Assembly (NCBI GenBank): GCA_945865935.1 | Contig: CAMBFI010000002.1 | Coordinates: forward strand, 124,001-188,000 | Reading direction: 5' to 3' | DNA length: 64,000 nt | DNA from: Bordetella parapertussis | Lineage (GTDB): Bacteria; Pseudomonadota; Gammaproteobacteria; Burkholderiales; Burkholderiaceae_B | In this document: positions 9,405-20,342 of the stretch, piece by piece | Layout of the letters: every line of letters starts with the position of its first letter | Numbering within the stretch: position 1 is the stretch's first letter | Position numbers and translations under genes: made by a program | Notes under the pieces: model-generated | Told to the model about the DNA's origin: nothing | Database searches by the model: none | What the model saw: the letters and a program-made list of their open reading frames with translations, nothing else

Positions 9405-10958
9405 TCAACGGATCAACGCCCAAAGAGCCACGCCTAACGACACTGCCGCCACCCCAGTTAGCGCAACCAACAACCGGTTGCCCTGCTCGCGCGCCTGACG
9501 CGACCGCTGCAACTCAGCGAGTACCGCGGCAGACAAATCAGGTCTGCTGAGTTGCGCATGCATCAAACGCGGAAACTCTGGCAACCACTGCGACCACTGC
9601 GCAGCTTCTTGTGTCAATTTCTTTCGTATGCCCTTAATACCCACCCGCTGATGCATCCAACGCTCAAGGTAAGGTTTCGCTGTTTTCCACAAATCTAGTT
9701 GCGGATCAAGCTGACGTCCTAAACCCTCGACATTGAGTAACGTTTTTTGCAATAAAACCAGCTGAGGTTGTATTTCAACATTAAAGCGCCGAGATGTCTG
9801 GAAAAGCCTCAAAAGCACCTGCCCAAGTGAGATTTCTGCCAACGGACGGTCAAAATAAGGCTCGCAAACCGCACGGACTGCCCCCTCGAGCTCTTCCTCA
9901 CGCGTCGTGGGTGGCACCCAACCCGACTCAATATGCAGGCGCGCGACACGGCGGTAGTCTCTTTGGAAGAACGCCAGGAAATTCTGTGCCAGGTAATTCT
10001 TATCGAACTCGGATAAGGACCCCACAATGCCAAAATCCAACGCAATATAGCGCCCAAGCGTGTCCGGCTGATCCGACACGTAGATATTGCCGGGGTGCAT
10101 GTCCGCGTGAAAAAAGCCATCGTCAAACACTTGGGTAAAAAAGATCTCAACACCTGTCCGCGCGAGTGTCGGGATATCAACGCCCAAGGCGCGCAGCCGG
10201 TCGACCTGACTAACAGGGATTCCGTACATGCGCTCCATGGTAAAGACATTCGATGTGCAGTAATCCCACATCACCTCAGGGACCCACAACAGATTGCGGC
10301 GATCACCGTCCGCGGCAAAATTACGTCGCAACTGACTGCAGTTCGCAGCCTCACGAAGCAAGTCCAATTCATCGTGCAAGTGTTTATCAAACTCGCCAAC
10401 GACTTCTCGGGGCTTAAGCCTGCGACCGTCGGGGGCTAAGCGCTCGATTAAGCCCGCAAGCACGCGCATCAAAGAAAGATCTTTGTCGATCACCTCGAGC
10501 ATGCCAGGTCGCAGGACTTTCACCGCGACATGTCGGCCATCATGCAGCACCGCGAAGTGCACTTGTGCAATCGACGCCGACGCAACAGGGTCTGTCTCAA
10601 AATGCCCAAACAGTTGATCTGTCGGTGCGCCCAGAGCAGCCTCCACAAGCGCGGCCGCTTCGTCTGACGGAAACGGTGCGACACGGTCCTGCAAGAGCGC
10701 AAGCTCATCGGCGATATCGGGGGGGATTAAATCACGACGGGTAGACAGCACCTGTCCAAACTTTACAAAAATAGGGCCGAGTGATTCGAGCGCCAGTCGC
10801 AATCTCACGCCGCGCGCCATCTTCGGGCGAGACCCCAACCGCGCGAGCCATAATAGGCGTACCGCCATCGGATGATCGATACCGGAGAGTACAAGCTCGT
10901 CGAGTCGGTAACGGAACGCGACCAGCACAATTCGCAACAGTCGCGGCAAAGACATCAT
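9405..10958 (-). CDS. ubiB: Ubiquinone biosynthesis protein UbiB (ADCK-type atypical kinase/ATPase)
   Basis: Membrane-anchored ATPase that supports ubiquinone synthesis, thought to help extract lipid intermediates from the membrane. 517 residues. Family features: the KxGQ motif in [17 protein letters not shown], an Ala-rich nucleotide loop ([11 protein letters not shown]), catalytic [11 protein letters not shown] and metal-binding [12 protein letters not shown]-terminal hydrophobic helix ([20 protein letters not shown]) is the membrane anchor. The start ATG overlaps the ubiJ stop by 4 nt, and the ubiJ-ubiB pair follows the proteobacterial pattern. A second ATG immediately after the first makes the exact start uncertain by one codon. 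Confidence 0.96.
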   Translation of the reverse strand: MMSLPRLLRIVLVAFRYRLDELVLSGIDHPMAVRLLWLARLGSRPKMARGVRLRLALESLGPIFVKFGQVLSTRRDLIPPDIADELALLQDRVAPFPSDEAAALVEAALGAPTDQLFGHFETDPVASASIAQVHFAVLHDGRHVAVKVLRPGMLEVIDKDLSLMRVLAGLIERLAPDGRRLKPREVVGEFDKHLHDELDLLREAANCSQLRRNFAADGDRRNLLWVPEVMWDYCTSNVFTMERMYGIPVSQVDRLRALGVDIPTLARTGVEIFFTQVFDDGFFHADMHPGNIYVSDQPDTLGRYIALDFGIVGSLSEFDKNYLAQNFLAFFQRDYRRVARLHIESGWVPPTTREEELEGAVRAVCEPYFDRPLAEISLGQVLLRLFQTSRRFNVEIQPQLVLLQKTLLNVEGLGRQLDPQLDLWKTAKPYLERWMHQRVGIKGIRKKLTQEAAQWSQWLPEFPRLMHAQLSRPDLSAAVLAELQRSRQAREQGNRLLVALTGVAAVSLGVALWALIR

Positions 10959-11617
10959 CGCACAGCGCTCCGGTTTGCTTCAAATTTGCGCAGTCGAGCG
11001 TTGAGCTCAGCGGCTCGTTGTTCAAGGGTGGCTAGCTGCGCCCGCGCACTTGACTGCGCTTGCACAAAACTCTCCATCAGTGGGCGGCCCGCCAAGGCGT
11101 CGGTCTCTTCCGACAGGTATTCGGCCACATTTCTACCCAGACCCCGCAGCGCAGCGCTCGCGCCAGTCGCTGCAGAGCGTGCGCCCTGCACAAGCCTTCG
11201 GGCAGTCACATCCCCCAACCACTGCGCAAGCGCATCCTCGGGGTCGGGCCGCAAATCACGTGATAGTTCTGACACAACCTGTGCCAACGCCGCCTGCCCT
11301 GACACATGCACATACTCTGCCATATCGGGTCGCGCACGCGGTGACAGCCACGCCAAGGGATCCAAGGATTGGGGGTTGATCTCAAGGACCACGTCGGGCG
11401 TGCCGCTGATCTCGGCGGGCACCAGTTGGCCAGCGGCGGAAAGTTGAAAGGTCAGCGAAAAACCACCCAGCACGATTCGCAATGTCTTACCCGCATGACG
11501 TGCTAAACGTTCCGCTGCCCAAGGCTGCTGCCTCGTCAACAAATTGAAGGCGTGCGCGAGCGCTTGCACCGGTTTAAAAACCTCAAGGCGTGGAAGCGGG
11601 GGAAGAGCTCGTCTCAA
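10955..11617 (-). CDS. ubiJ: Ubiquinone biosynthesis accessory protein UbiJ (SCP2 domain)
   Basis: About 220 residues with an N-terminal SCP2 lipid-binding fold ([20 protein letters not shown] and the following beta strands) and a charged, helical C terminus ending in a likely coiled coil ([16 protein letters not shown]). UbiJ binds ubiquinone intermediates and organises the soluble Ubi complex with UbiK. The reading frame begins at a TTG (11617); no ATG fits, and a GTG at 11569 would remove 16 residues, so the start is uncertain. It overlaps ubiB by 4 nt. A terminator separates it from the Tim44-like gene, so it likely has its own promoter within 11618-11690. Confidence 0.88.
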   Translation of the reverse strand: MRRALPPLPRLEVFKPVQALAHAFNLLTRQQPWAAERLARHAGKTLRIVLGGFSLTFQLSAAGQLVPAEISGTPDVVLEINPQSLDPLAWLSPRARPDMAEYVHVSGQAALAQVVSELSRDLRPDPEDALAQWLGDVTARRLVQGARSAATGASAALRGLGRNVAEYLSEETDALAGRPLMESFVQAQSSARAQLATLEQRAAELNARLRKFEANRSAVR

Positions 11618-11693
11618 AATATCGGGCTATAGGAATATTGGCCGTATCGGCACCAAACCAACAGTTTAACGGGTGTGGCGGCATCACTCAGTA

Positions 11694-11718
11694 AAAACGC
11701 CCGCTTTCGCGGGCGTTT
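11694..11718 (-). terminator. Rho-independent terminator after the Tim44-like gene
   Basis: Stem ACGCCCGC (11697-11704) with GCGGGCGT (11709-11716) and a 4-nt loop. Read on the minus strand it is followed by a run of T residues (GTTTTTAC). It lies 32 nt after the stop of the Tim44-like gene. Confidence 0.85.
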
Positions 11719-11749
11719 AAGGGTTAATTTCTCAGTCAATTGACAGAGC

Positions 11750-12739
11750 TTAGCTCGCCTGAGTAACTGGAACTTGCTGAATACCTGCCAGCAACCAACC
11801 ACCTTGCTCTGGCTTGAACAGGTTCCAGACCTCTTCAAAGCGGAAGGCCTCAGCACCAACCTGCTCACGCAACATGCCCGAAAAGCGCACGCTTGCCAAA
11901 TGACCATCGCTCACCTTTTCAATACCGAGCAGTTCAGCGTTCAGTAACACCACTTCTGTGTGGTTTTCACCGGTCTGGCCACTGAGTTGCACCTGGAGTT
12001 CTTTCAGGAGATCATCGGTCAGGAAGCTACGCAACTCATTGACATTGCCGCTATCCCACACCTTTTGAATCGCAACAAACTGCTGTTTAGCTTCGCCCAA
12101 AAAGCGCTGTGTGTCGAAGTCGGTAGGAATAAACCAGCTCTGATCGGGCGCTGGAGCGTCCGAACCAAAACCTGCTGCAGACATCGAACCGGTGGCCGTC
12201 GGCGGCAACTGAACAGGTGCAGCAGCCGGCTCAGCCGACTGACGCCACATGTCGTTTGGTGCCGGAGCAGCACCGCCGGCAGAACCAGCACCTGCGCCCT
12301 GCGCAGCAGGTTGAGCCGTTGCACCGCCACGCATTCTGCGCAAAAAGAACATCACGGCAAAAATCACGAGACCGGCGACTAAGGCCATCACGAGGAAGTC
12401 TGCCATCGCGCCGCCCAAACCAAAGTGCGACAAGAGAGCTGCGATGCCCAAGCCCGCAGCAATACCAGCTAACGGACCTAACCAGCGTGAGGCACCACTA
12501 GGCTTGGCCGCCGCGGCAGCGCCAGCGGTGGAGCTCGCAGCAGCGGCGGGCGCTGTTGCACTTTTCTGGGTGGTGGTGGAGGCGGCAGGAGCCTGTTTAC
12601 TGACGTTACTGGACTGACGCCCAGAGTTACCGCCTTTACCCGCACGGGCGGCATCCGCATCAAACGCCATGCTGGTCAGTGCCAGACCGCTCACTGCTAA
12701 CACAGCAGCTGCTACAAAACGTGAAAGGGAACGAGACAT
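11750..12739 (-). CDS. Tim44-like domain membrane protein
   Basis: 329 residues. N-terminal signal or anchor (FVAAAVLAVSGLALTSMAF), then a low-complexity Ala/Ser/Thr-rich stretch to about residue 80, two adjacent hydrophobic segments (LGPLAGIAAGLGIAALLSHF and FLVMALVAGLVIFAVMFFL), another Ala/Pro-rich linker and a C-terminal Tim44/NTF2-like domain (from about residue 205 to the end). In mitochondria Tim44 tethers the import motor; the bacterial role is unknown. It sits between ubiE and ubiJ on the same strand, an arrangement I recall from other Burkholderiales, which hints at a membrane partner of ubiquinone synthesis. It has its own terminator and a 166-nt upstream gap. Confidence 0.85.
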   Translation of the reverse strand: MSRSLSRFVAAAVLAVSGLALTSMAFDADAARAGKGGNSGRQSSNVSKQAPAASTTTQKSATAPAAAASSTAGAAAAAKPSGASRWLGPLAGIAAGLGIAALLSHFGLGGAMADFLVMALVAGLVIFAVMFFLRRMRGGATAQPAAQGAGAGSAGGAAPAPNDMWRQSAEPAAAPVQLPPTATGSMSAAGFGSDAPAPDQSWFIPTDFDTQRFLGEAKQQFVAIQKVWDSGNVNELRSFLTDDLLKELQVQLSGQTGENHTEVVLLNAELLGIEKVSDGHLASVRFSGMLREQVGAEAFRFEEVWNLFKPEQGGWLLAGIQQVPVTQAS

Positions 12740-12905
12740 CGATTGCTCCTAAGCGAAAATCGCCAGTAAAAAGATAATGATCAACTAACGCACCACAACA
12801 AAGCAATGCTTTGTGTTTTTTATTCAAGAAACCTAATCTTACTAAAAGCTGAACAAAATTGTAAGTAGGTAGACCCTAAGCATACAAATAAGTTCAGTTA
12901 TTCAC

Positions 12906-13646
12906 TTACTGGATTTTTATGCCTTCATGTAAAGCTGTCAGCCCCGCCGATAAGTTGAAGTACTGAACACGGCTCAATCCCGAATCAGACAACATTTTAT
13001 TAAGGTTTTCTTGGTCTGGATGCATGCGTATCGATTCAGCCAGGTAACGATAACTATCCGCATCCCCCGCAACTTTGCTACCCAACCAGGGCAACACGTT
13101 AAAGGAATACCAGTCATAGACGGGCGCCAGGGGCTTGGCAATGTGCGAGAACTCAAGCACCAGCAGTTTGCCGCCTGGGCGCAACACCCTTGTCATTTCC
13201 GCCAACGCGCGATCTTTGTGTGTCATGTTGCGCAAACCAAACGCAACGCTCACCCGATCAAAGTAATTATCGGGAAACGGCAAGCGTTCAGCATCACAGA
13301 CGGCGCACGGCAAGACAATTCCGTCGTCGATCAACCGATCACGCCCGACTCTTAACATGGAGTCGTTAATGTCCGTGAGCCATACCTCCCCCTGGGCGCC
13401 TGCCTGCTTGGCAAACGCGCGGGCTAAATCACCGGTTCCACCCGCGATGTCGAGCACCTTCATCCCGGGCCTGACTGCTGCCCGACCAATGGTAAAGGCC
13501 TTCCAAACGCGATGCAGCCCGGCCGACATGAGGTCATTCATCACGTCATAGCGCGCTGCGACCGAATGAAATACCTGCGCGACTTTGCCCGCCTTTTCGG
13601 ATTCGGCAACGGTCTGGAAACCAAAGTGGGTTTTATCGTCGAGCAT
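12906..13646 (-). CDS. ubiE: Ubiquinone/menaquinone C-methyltransferase UbiE
   Basis: SAM-dependent C-methylation of demethoxy-ubiquinol (and demethylmenaquinol where present). 246 residues starting at ATG 13644-13646. Recognisable blocks: [21 protein letters not shown], the SAM motif [32 protein letters not shown] and [15 protein letters not shown]. It is the first gene of the minus-strand ubiquinone block and is divergent from pxpB across 121 nt. Confidence 0.97.
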   Translation of the reverse strand: MLDDKTHFGFQTVAESEKAGKVAQVFHSVAARYDVMNDLMSAGLHRVWKAFTIGRAAVRPGMKVLDIAGGTGDLARAFAKQAGAQGEVWLTDINDSMLRVGRDRLIDDGIVLPCAVCDAERLPFPDNYFDRVSVAFGLRNMTHKDRALAEMTRVLRPGGKLLVLEFSHIAKPLAPVYDWYSFNVLPWLGSKVAGDADSYRYLAESIRMHPDQENLNKMLSDSGLSRVQYFNLSAGLTALHEGIKIQ

Positions 13647-13767
13647 TGATCTTCGCTTAAAAAATTACAAGTACTATTCTAGTCGCTTCGACTTCATTTC
13701 GTCGCCTGATATTCCGTATAAAACCAATCAGCAACCGATATCTCTTGCGCACTCACCACGCCCCCGC

Positions 13768-14487
13768 ATGAACGGACCTGTGTTTACGATACGCCCCCAG
13801 GGCGACCGGTGCCTGAGCCTGGATTTTGGCCAAGACATTAGCGCCGAAACAGGCCTCATGTGCCTCAGCGCAGCCGCCACTTTGCGCGCGGCCGAACTCG
13901 CCGGCGTCTCCGACATCGTGCCTTCATACACCGCGGTTGCGTTGTTCTACTCCCCCGGTACACAAGAACAGCCTGTGACGTTCGCGAGCCTGTCGCGCGA
14001 GGTCAAGCGTGTCCTGAGCGGCCCGTTACTACCCGCAAACGCTTCCTCGCGCCTGATCAAAATCCCCGTCTGTTATGGCGGCGTGCACGGACCGGACCTC
14101 AGCGACGTCGCCAAGCGCACAGGGCTGACCGAAGAGGAGGTGGTCGCGAAACACGGTGCCTCAGACACCATGGTGTTTTCTCTGGGCTTCTCACCTGGTC
14201 ATCCTTACATCGGTATCCACGACGAAATCTTTGCGATCCCCAGACGAGATGTCCCACGCACCGTGGTGCCACGCGGCTCGGTCGCCATTGCCAATCGCCA
14301 GTCCACGGTTTATCCAGAACGTCTGCCCGGAGGCTGGCATATCCTAGGTGCCACTCCCCTGCGACTGTTTGATCTTTCTCGGGAGCAACCCTCATTACTG
14401 TTACCAGGTGACAAAATTGAATTTGTCCCAATCGACCAAAATGAATTCGATCGCCTCGCTGCTGAAATTGACGGAACACGACCATGA
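13768..14487 (+). CDS. pxpB: 5-oxoprolinase subunit PxpB
   Basis: Part of the ATP-dependent 5-oxoprolinase PxpABC that opens pyroglutamate to glutamate. 239 residues from the ATG at 13768, which matches the usual N terminus (a longer frame runs upstream through the divergent promoter region and is not supported). The cyclophilin-like KipI/AHS1 fold is seen in FSLGFSPGHPYIG, PRTVVPRGSVAIANRQ and YPERLPGGWHILG. It overlaps pxpC by ATGA. The order pxpB-pxpC-pxpA is typical. Confidence 0.95.
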   Translation: MNGPVFTIRPQGDRCLSLDFGQDISAETGLMCLSAAATLRAAELAGVSDIVPSYTAVALFYSPGTQEQPVTFASLSREVKRVLSGPLLPANASSRLIKIPVCYGGVHGPDLSDVAKRTGLTEEEVVAKHGASDTMVFSLGFSPGHPYIGIHDEIFAIPRRDVPRTVVPRGSVAIANRQSTVYPERLPGGWHILGATPLRLFDLSREQPSLLLPGDKIEFVPIDQNEFDRLAAEIDGTRP

Positions 14488-15476
14488 GTATTGTCGTCAT
14501 CAAGCCAGGCATGCTCTCTAGCTTTCAGGATGCGGGTCGGCACGGACAGCAGCCTCTTGGCATTTCAGTTGTGGGGGCAATGGATCAGCGCGCGCACCAT
14601 TTAGCGAATATGTTGGTTGGTAATGATGCGCAAACCGCAAGTCTAGAGATCACGCTCACTGGCCCGACGCTGCAGTTCCAACAGCCCTGCTGCATCGCCT
14701 TAAGTGGTGGCGACTTAAGCGCCACGCTGAACGGCCAAACCGTGGCGTTAAATCGTCCGATCATCGTCCGTCCGAACGATACCTTGGCCTTTGGCCTACG
14801 CAAGCATGGCACACGTTGTTATCTCGCGGTGCATGGCGGCTTTGCACTGACTCCCGTACTCGGCAGCACAAGCACCTATCTTCGTAGCCACTTCGGTGGC
14901 TGGCAGGGGCGGGCACTGCAGAAGGGTGACGAGATCCCGTTTGTACGAGCACTCGCCACCAAAGACTTAGAGGCCCTCGCCATGGAGCTCTGGTCAATCA
15001 AAATTTATTTGCCGTCCGCGATCGCGGACTCCTCTCGCCAGCGTATTCGGTTGATTAAAAGCGCGCTATGGATTGAGTTCACCCCGGAAAGTTGCGTGGC
15101 GCTCCTGACAGAAACGTTTCGTGTCAGCCCGGATTCCGAGCGCATGGGATATCGTCTGAGCGGCACGCCCCTGTTGATGACCGAGCCGCGGCAGTTGTTA
15201 TCCGAAGCAACGACCTTCGGCACAATCCAAGTCCCTGCAGGAGGCCAGCCCATCATTTTGATGGCGGACCGACAAACGACCGGCGGCTACCCCAAAATGG
15301 CCTACGTTGCGACGGTGGACTTGCCTCTGTTGGCGCAGTGCGCGCCCGGCGATGCGTTACAGTTTGAGGCCATCACGCTAGAGCGTGCACAAGAGTTAGA
15401 CGCGGCGCGCGAGCGCGCATGGCAGGCACTCGCACAAACATTAAAACCAATACGAGATTTACTTCTTCATCATTGA
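14484..15476 (+). CDS. pxpC: 5-oxoprolinase subunit PxpC
   Basis: Partner of PxpB (AHS2/KipA family, often mislabelled biotin-dependent carboxyltransferase). 330 residues. Typical N terminus MSIVVIKPGMLSSFQDAGR followed by GISVVGAMDQRAHHLAN and the later TFGTIQVPAGGQPIILMADRQ (split at GGQP) plus TGGYPKMAYV. Translationally coupled to pxpB; pxpA starts 11 nt after its stop. Confidence 0.95.
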   Translation: MSIVVIKPGMLSSFQDAGRHGQQPLGISVVGAMDQRAHHLANMLVGNDAQTASLEITLTGPTLQFQQPCCIALSGGDLSATLNGQTVALNRPIIVRPNDTLAFGLRKHGTRCYLAVHGGFALTPVLGSTSTYLRSHFGGWQGRALQKGDEIPFVRALATKDLEALAMELWSIKIYLPSAIADSSRQRIRLIKSALWIEFTPESCVALLTETFRVSPDSERMGYRLSGTPLLMTEPRQLLSEATTFGTIQVPAGGQPIILMADRQTTGGYPKMAYVATVDLPLLAQCAPGDALQFEAITLERAQELDAARERAWQALAQTLKPIRDLLLHH

Positions 15477-15487
15477 GAGGACACCAC

Positions 15488-16246
15488 ATGGCACTGCGAA
15501 TTGACTTGAATTGCGATATGGGCGAGAGCTTCGGCGCCTGGAAAATGGGCAACGACGACGGCATCATGCCTTTCGTCTCCTCTGCCAACATCGCGTGCGG
15601 ATTTCATGGTGGGGATCCCGCCACCATGCGCAAGACGGTTGCCTCAGCGCTTAAGCACGGCGTTTCACTCGGCGCGCACCCTGGTTTGCCAGATCTACAA
15701 GGCTTTGGTCGTCGCAACATGGCGATTACCGACCAGGAGGCCTACGACATGATGGTGGTGCAGATCGGCGCACTCGCTGCGGTGGCGGCATCTCAAGGCG
15801 CCAAGCTGCGCCACGTCAAAGCACACGGACAACTCTACAACATGGCCGTGAAAGACGAAGGGCTTGCCCGCGCACTTGCGCAAGCCACCTACGATGTCGA
15901 CAAAAATCTCGTGTTCTTTGTTTTGGCCAGCAGCCCGATGGTCCGCGTCGCCGAGTCCGTCGGCGTTCAAGTCGCCAGCGAAGTGTTCGGCGACAGGAAC
16001 TACATGCCTGACGGCACCTTGAGTCCCCGCAATAAGCCAGGCGCAATGATCGAAGATGTGCAGGTGTCAATCAAGCAAGTGTTACAAATGGTCAAGACCA
16101 GCACCCTGACCGCTAACGATGGAAGCATTGTAAAAGTGCGCGCGGATACGCTTTGCATTCACGGCGACCAACCGGGCGCGGTGACCTTTGCCAAAGCCAT
16201 TCGTGAAGCACTGCAGGCCGAGGGGATTGAAGTCGGCGCGCGATAG
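15488..16246 (+). CDS. pxpA: 5-oxoprolinase subunit PxpA (LamB/YcsF family)
   Basis: 252 residues from the ATG at 15488, preceded by a GAGAGGA ribosome-binding site; the longer frame upstream overlaps pxpC and is rejected. Signature residues: RIDLNCDMGESFGAWKMG, ANIACGFHGGDP, GVSLGAHPGLPD and LCIHGDQPGAV, which hold the catalytic acids and histidines of this deacetylase-like TIM-like fold. With PxpBC it hydrolyses 5-oxoproline. No transporter for 5-oxoproline is adjacent. Confidence 0.96.
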   Translation: MALRIDLNCDMGESFGAWKMGNDDGIMPFVSSANIACGFHGGDPATMRKTVASALKHGVSLGAHPGLPDLQGFGRRNMAITDQEAYDMMVVQIGALAAVAASQGAKLRHVKAHGQLYNMAVKDEGLARALAQATYDVDKNLVFFVLASSPMVRVAESVGVQVASEVFGDRNYMPDGTLSPRNKPGAMIEDVQVSIKQVLQMVKTSTLTANDGSIVKVRADTLCIHGDQPGAVTFAKAIREALQAEGIEVGAR

Positions 16247-16274
16247 CAGCACTGACAACCATCAAGACGAGCGC

Positions 16275-19200
16275 TTACACCAGTACGCGCTCGATCCCGC
16301 CGTTATTGGCTTTTTTGACATAGTCCTCAAGCCAATCAGGGCCCAATATGTGGCGCGCCATTTCGACCACGATGTAGTCGGCTTTCGCACCGCTATCGGC
16401 CTCAAAGCGTGACAACCCTTGCATACACGACGGACAAGACGTCAACATCTTGATGTCGCCGTCAAAGCCATCTTTACGCAAGGTTGCGGTGTTTTTCGCA
16501 AGCTCTTCTTCTTTGCGAAAGCGAACCTGGGTGGAAATATCGGGGCGCGTCACAGCAAGCGTGCCTGACTCGCCACAACAGCGCTCAGTCTTAATCGCAC
16601 TCTCGCCGACCAACGAACGGACAGTCTTCATTGGATCTTGCAATTTCATCGGGGTGTGACAGGGATCGTGATACATGTATCGCGTGCCCTGAACGCCCTC
16701 TAACTTGATGCCTTTTTCAAGAAGATATTCGTGGATGTCGATCAAGCGGCAACCAGGAAAGATCTTTTCAAACTCATAGCCCGACAGTTGGTCATAACAT
16801 GTACCGCAGCTAACAACGACCGTCTTGATGTCAAGATAGTTCAAGGTGTTGGCCACGCGATGGAACAACACGCGGTTATCCGTGATGATTTGTTCGGCTT
16901 TGTCGTTCATGCCATTGCCACGCTGCGGGTACCCACAGCACAGATAGCCTGGGGGTAGCACCGTTTGAACCCCTGCATGCCAAAGCATTGCCTGGGTCGC
17001 CAAGCCAACCTGGGAAAACAAACGCTCAGAGCCACACCCTGGAAAATAAAAGACAGCTTCGGTATCGGCGGGTGCGCTCGGCTGACGAATAATCGGCACG
17101 TAATCCGCATCTTCGATATCAAGCAATTTACGCGCGGTTTGTTTGGGCAAGCCGCCCGGCATCTTCTTGTTAATAAAGTGCACAACCTGTTCGCGAAGCG
17201 GTGGCTTACCCACCGTTGACGGGGGTTTGGCCGTCTGCTTGCGCGCAAATTTGCTCAACACATCATGCGCGACGCGTTGTAACTTGTACCCCACTCCCAC
17301 CATCGCCTGACGGGTCGCATTAATCGTGGCAGGATCTTTTGCATTCAAGAAAAACATCGCGGCCGACGTGACGGGATTGAAGGACTTTCGCCCCATACGC
17401 CGCAACAAGGCGCGCATGTTCATGGAGACGTCGCCGAAGTCGATATCTACTGGACACGGGTTGTAGCACTTATGACAAATCGTACAGTGATCCGCAACGT
17501 CCTCGAACTCTTCCCAATGCTTGAGACTGATGCCCCGTCGGGTTTGCTCTTCGTATAAAAATGCTTCAATCAGCAACGACGTGGCAAGAATTTTGTCGCG
17601 CGGTGAATACAGCAGATTCGCACGCGGAACGTGGGTCGCACAGACCGGCTTGCATTTGCCGCAACGCAAACAATCTTTGATTGAATTGCTGATTGCACCA
17701 ATCTCACTTTGCTGCATGATGATCGACTCATGCCCCATCAAACCAAAGCTCGGAGTCCAGGCATGGCGCAGATCCGCACCAGGCATCAGTTTGCCGGCGT
17801 TGAAGTGATTGTGCGGGTCGATCTGGCGTTTGTAGTTCTGAAACGGTGCGAGTTCCGCTTCGGTCAGAAACTCATATTTCGTCAGGCCAATGCCGTGCTC
17901 GCCAGAAATAACGCCGTCTAGATCACGTGCGATTTGCATGATCCGAGCGACCGCCTCGTTGGCCTCGCGCAGCATCTCATAATCATCAGAATTAACTGGG
18001 ATATTGGTATGCACATTGCCATCCCCGGCATGCATATGCAACGCGACAAACACGCGGCTCTTGAGCACACGATCATGCACAGCCTGCAGTTGCGTCAACA
18101 CCGGCGCAAAGTCATTGCCCCCAAACAAACCCTCGAGTTCCGTCTTAACTTCTTTTTTCCAGGAAATACGCAGGGTACGATCCTGTACGACATCGAACAC
18201 TCGTGCTTGCGGCTGTCTTGCCAAACGATCATCCAGAGCGGGCTTTAGTTCTGAAAGGCCATGCCCAACGATAGACGACAGCCCCTCGGCGAGTGGTATG
18301 TCAAGGTGCTCAAGCACCCACAACCACCTTGCCCGCACGAGCGCAATCATTTCGGTCGCGCGCCGACGACGCTCGTCCAGCGCTTCTTCGAGCGAGGCAC
18401 CCTCTTCGCTTGCACGATCAAGTTTGGCAATCGCCAGATCACCATCCAGCGCTGACTGCAACGCATCTAACAACTTGAGCTTATTGCGCGTCGATAGTTC
18501 GATGTTGATGCGCTCGATATGATCCGTATACTCGCCCATCCGCTCCAGCGGAATCACGACGTCTTCGTTGATCTTGAACGCGTTCGTATGGCGAGCAATC
18601 GCCGCTGTGCGCGCACGGTCAAGCCAAAACTTTTTACGCGCCTCGGCACTGACTGCAATGAAGCCTTCACCATGGCGCGTATTGGCCAGACGCACGACTT
18701 CACTGGTTGCGGCCGCAACTGCCGCGTCATCGTCGCCGACAATGTCGCCAATCAGAACCATCTTGGGCAATACGCCGCGCTTACTCTTGGTGGAATACCC
18801 CACCGCACGCAGATAACGTTCGTCCAGGTGCTCTAGGCCTGCCAGCAACGCGCCCTGCGCACGACCTTTTTTGTCGAGATAGTCTTTGATTTCAACGATT
18901 GAGGGGATCGCATCCCGTGCCTGACCAAAAAACTCGAGGCAAACTGTACGCGTATGGCTGGGCATGCGGTGCAACACCCAACGCGCCGCCGTGATCAAGC
19001 CATCGCAACCTTCTTTCTGTACGCCAGGTAGGCCCGCCAAAAATTTGTCGGTGACATCTTTGCCCAGACCCACTTTGCGAAATCTTGCGCCATCGATTTC
19101 AAGGATCTCTGTGCGCAATACCGATGCACCGGCCGCGGCAGCACCGTCGGACCACTTCAACTCAAACCGCACGAGACCTGCCTCGTGGATCTTGCCCAAA

Positions 19201-20213
19201 TTATGATCAAGGCGCGTGACATCAAGCCAGTTGCCCTGTGGATCAACCATCCGCCACCAGGCCAGATTATCCAAGGCCGTCCCCCACAGCACGGCTTTTT
19301 TGCCGCCTGCGTTCATGGCCACATTACCGCCCACACAAGACGCATCTGCCGAGGTGGGATCGACGGCAAAGACCAGACCGTTTTCATCTGCAATATCGGA
19401 CACGCGGCGCGTGACAACACCCGCACCCGCACGGACCGTCGCGACAGGTGTCGACACCCCAGGTAAGGGTCCGATTTCGACTGGGCCAAGGGTATCGAGC
19501 TTTTCAGTATTGATGACCGCAGAGCGCCAAGTCAGCGGAATCGCGCCACCGGTATACCCCGTGCCACCTCCGCGTGGCACGATCGTCAGACCTAGCTCGA
19601 TACACGCCCGCACCATCGCAGCAATTTCTTCTTCAGTATCGGGTGCCAGCACGACAAATGGATACTCGACGCGCCAGTCCGTGGCGTCGGTGACATGCGC
19701 GACCCGCGACATACCATCAAATTTAATGTTGTCGCGCGCAGTCCGTTTGCCGAGCACCTTGAGCACTTGTTTACGTAACTGGCCAATACGCTCAAACTCT
19801 GCGGCGAAGTCACGCACAGCGTCGTGCGCACGCGTCAACAGACTAGCTACTTTTTCGTCACGTCCAGTATCATCGTCGGCGCGACGCTGATCAATTTCTT
19901 TGAGGCGATGTTCAAGCGCCTCCACGAGTAATTTACGTCGCTTGGGATTGTCGAGCAGATCATCCTGAAGATACGGATTACGTCGTACCACCCAGATGTC
20001 GCCCAGCACCTCGTAAAGCATGCGCGCCGAGCGGCCCGTGCGGCGTTCGCCGCGCAAATCCGACAAGAGTGTCCATGCGTCTTCACCGAGCAAGCGGCAC
20101 ACAACTTCACGGTCTGAAAACGACGTGTAGTTGTAAGGGATTTCGCGCAAGCGGGACTGCGCGTCCGGCGCGGGCATGGCTTTTAGAATGTGGCTAGCGA
20201 GAGGGGCGTTCAT
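16275..20213 (-). CDS. Large FAD- and Fe-S-dependent oxidoreductase (DUF3683 / D-lactate-dehydrogenase-like fusion)
   Basis: 1,312 residues, one of the largest proteins here. N terminus: a DUF3683-type region (about residues 15-165). Next an FAD-binding PCMH domain ([17 protein letters not shown] and [20 protein letters not shown]) and an FAD-oxidase C-terminal domain with [15 protein letters not shown] and [11 protein letters not shown]. Then a ferredoxin-like part with two cysteine clusters ([11 protein letters not shown] and [12 protein letters not shown]). Finally two cysteine-rich CCG half-domains ([44 protein letters not shown]). The combination matches 2-hydroxyacid dehydrogenases that feed electrons to the quinone pool. 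Substrate unknown; D-lactate or D-2-hydroxyglutarate are guesses from the family. Transcribed alone. Confidence 0.9.
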   Translation of the reverse strand: MNAPLASHILKAMPAPDAQSRLREIPYNYTSFSDREVVCRLLGEDAWTLLSDLRGERRTGRSARMLYEVLGDIWVVRRNPYLQDDLLDNPKRRKLLVEALEHRLKEIDQRRADDDTGRDEKVASLLTRAHDAVRDFAAEFERIGQLRKQVLKVLGKRTARDNIKFDGMSRVAHVTDATDWRVEYPFVVLAPDTEEEIAAMVRACIELGLTIVPRGGGTGYTGGAIPLTWRSAVINTEKLDTLGPVEIGPLPGVSTPVATVRAGAGVVTRRVSDIADENGLVFAVDPTSADASCVGGNVAMNAGGKKAVLWGTALDNLAWWRMVDPQGNWLDVTRLDHNLGKIHEAGLVRFELKWSDGAAAAGASVLRTEILEIDGARFRKVGLGKDVTDKFLAGLPGVQKEGCDGLITAARWVLHRMPSHTRTVCLEFFGQARDAIPSIVEIKDYLDKKGRAQGALLAGLEHLDERYLRAVGYSTKSKRGVLPKMVLIGDIVGDDDAAVAAATSEVVRLANTRHGEGFIAVSAEARKKFWLDRARTAAIARHTNAFKINEDVVIPLERMGEYTDHIERINIELSTRNKLKLLDALQSALDGDLAIAKLDRASEEGASLEEALDERRRRATEMIALVRARWLWVLEHLDIPLAEGLSSIVGHGLSELKPALDDRLARQPQARVFDVVQDRTLRISWKKEVKTELEGLFGGNDFAPVLTQLQAVHDRVLKSRVFVALHMHAGDGNVHTNIPVNSDDYEMLREANEAVARIMQIARDLDGVISGEHGIGLTKYEFLTEAELAPFQNYKRQIDPHNHFNAGKLMPGADLRHAWTPSFGLMGHESIIMQQSEIGAISNSIKDCLRCGKCKPVCATHVPRANLLYSPRDKILATSLLIEAFLYEEQTRRGISLKHWEEFEDVADHCTICHKCYNPCPVDIDFGDVSMNMRALLRRMGRKSFNPVTSAAMFFLNAKDPATINATRQAMVGVGYKLQRVAHDVLSKFARKQTAKPPSTVGKPPLREQVVHFINKKMPGGLPKQTARKLLDIEDADYVPIIRQPSAPADTEAVFYFPGCGSERLFSQVGLATQAMLWHAGVQTVLPPGYLCCGYPQRGNGMNDKAEQIITDNRVLFHRVANTLNYLDIKTVVVSCGTCYDQLSGYEFEKIFPGCRLIDIHEYLLEKGIKLEGVQGTRYMYHDPCHTPMKLQDPMKTVRSLVGESAIKTERCCGESGTLAVTRPDISTQVRFRKEEELAKNTATLRKDGFDGDIKMLTSCPSCMQGLSRFEADSGAKADYIVVEMARHILGPDWLEDYVKKANNGGIERVLV

Positions 20214-20342
20214 AGAATGATAGGTTCAAGCCCTTAAAGGATTATTTTAAGGCATCGTGCGAGGGTTGCTCGAATAACCCTTCAGCCCGACTCTGCATCC
20301 CAGTGCTGTGACGGCAGGGTCTTTAGCTGGTCGCGCACGCGT

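Noticed and set aside
18004-18522. Plus-strand frames inside the large oxidoreductase gene
   Set aside because: Antisense shadows in a GC-rich gene; composition Ser/Arg rich and not protein-like.
20262-20281. AGGGTT/AACCCT repeat after the yqaA-like gene
   Set aside because: Only 6-bp arms and no T-tract on the minus strand; weak as a terminator.
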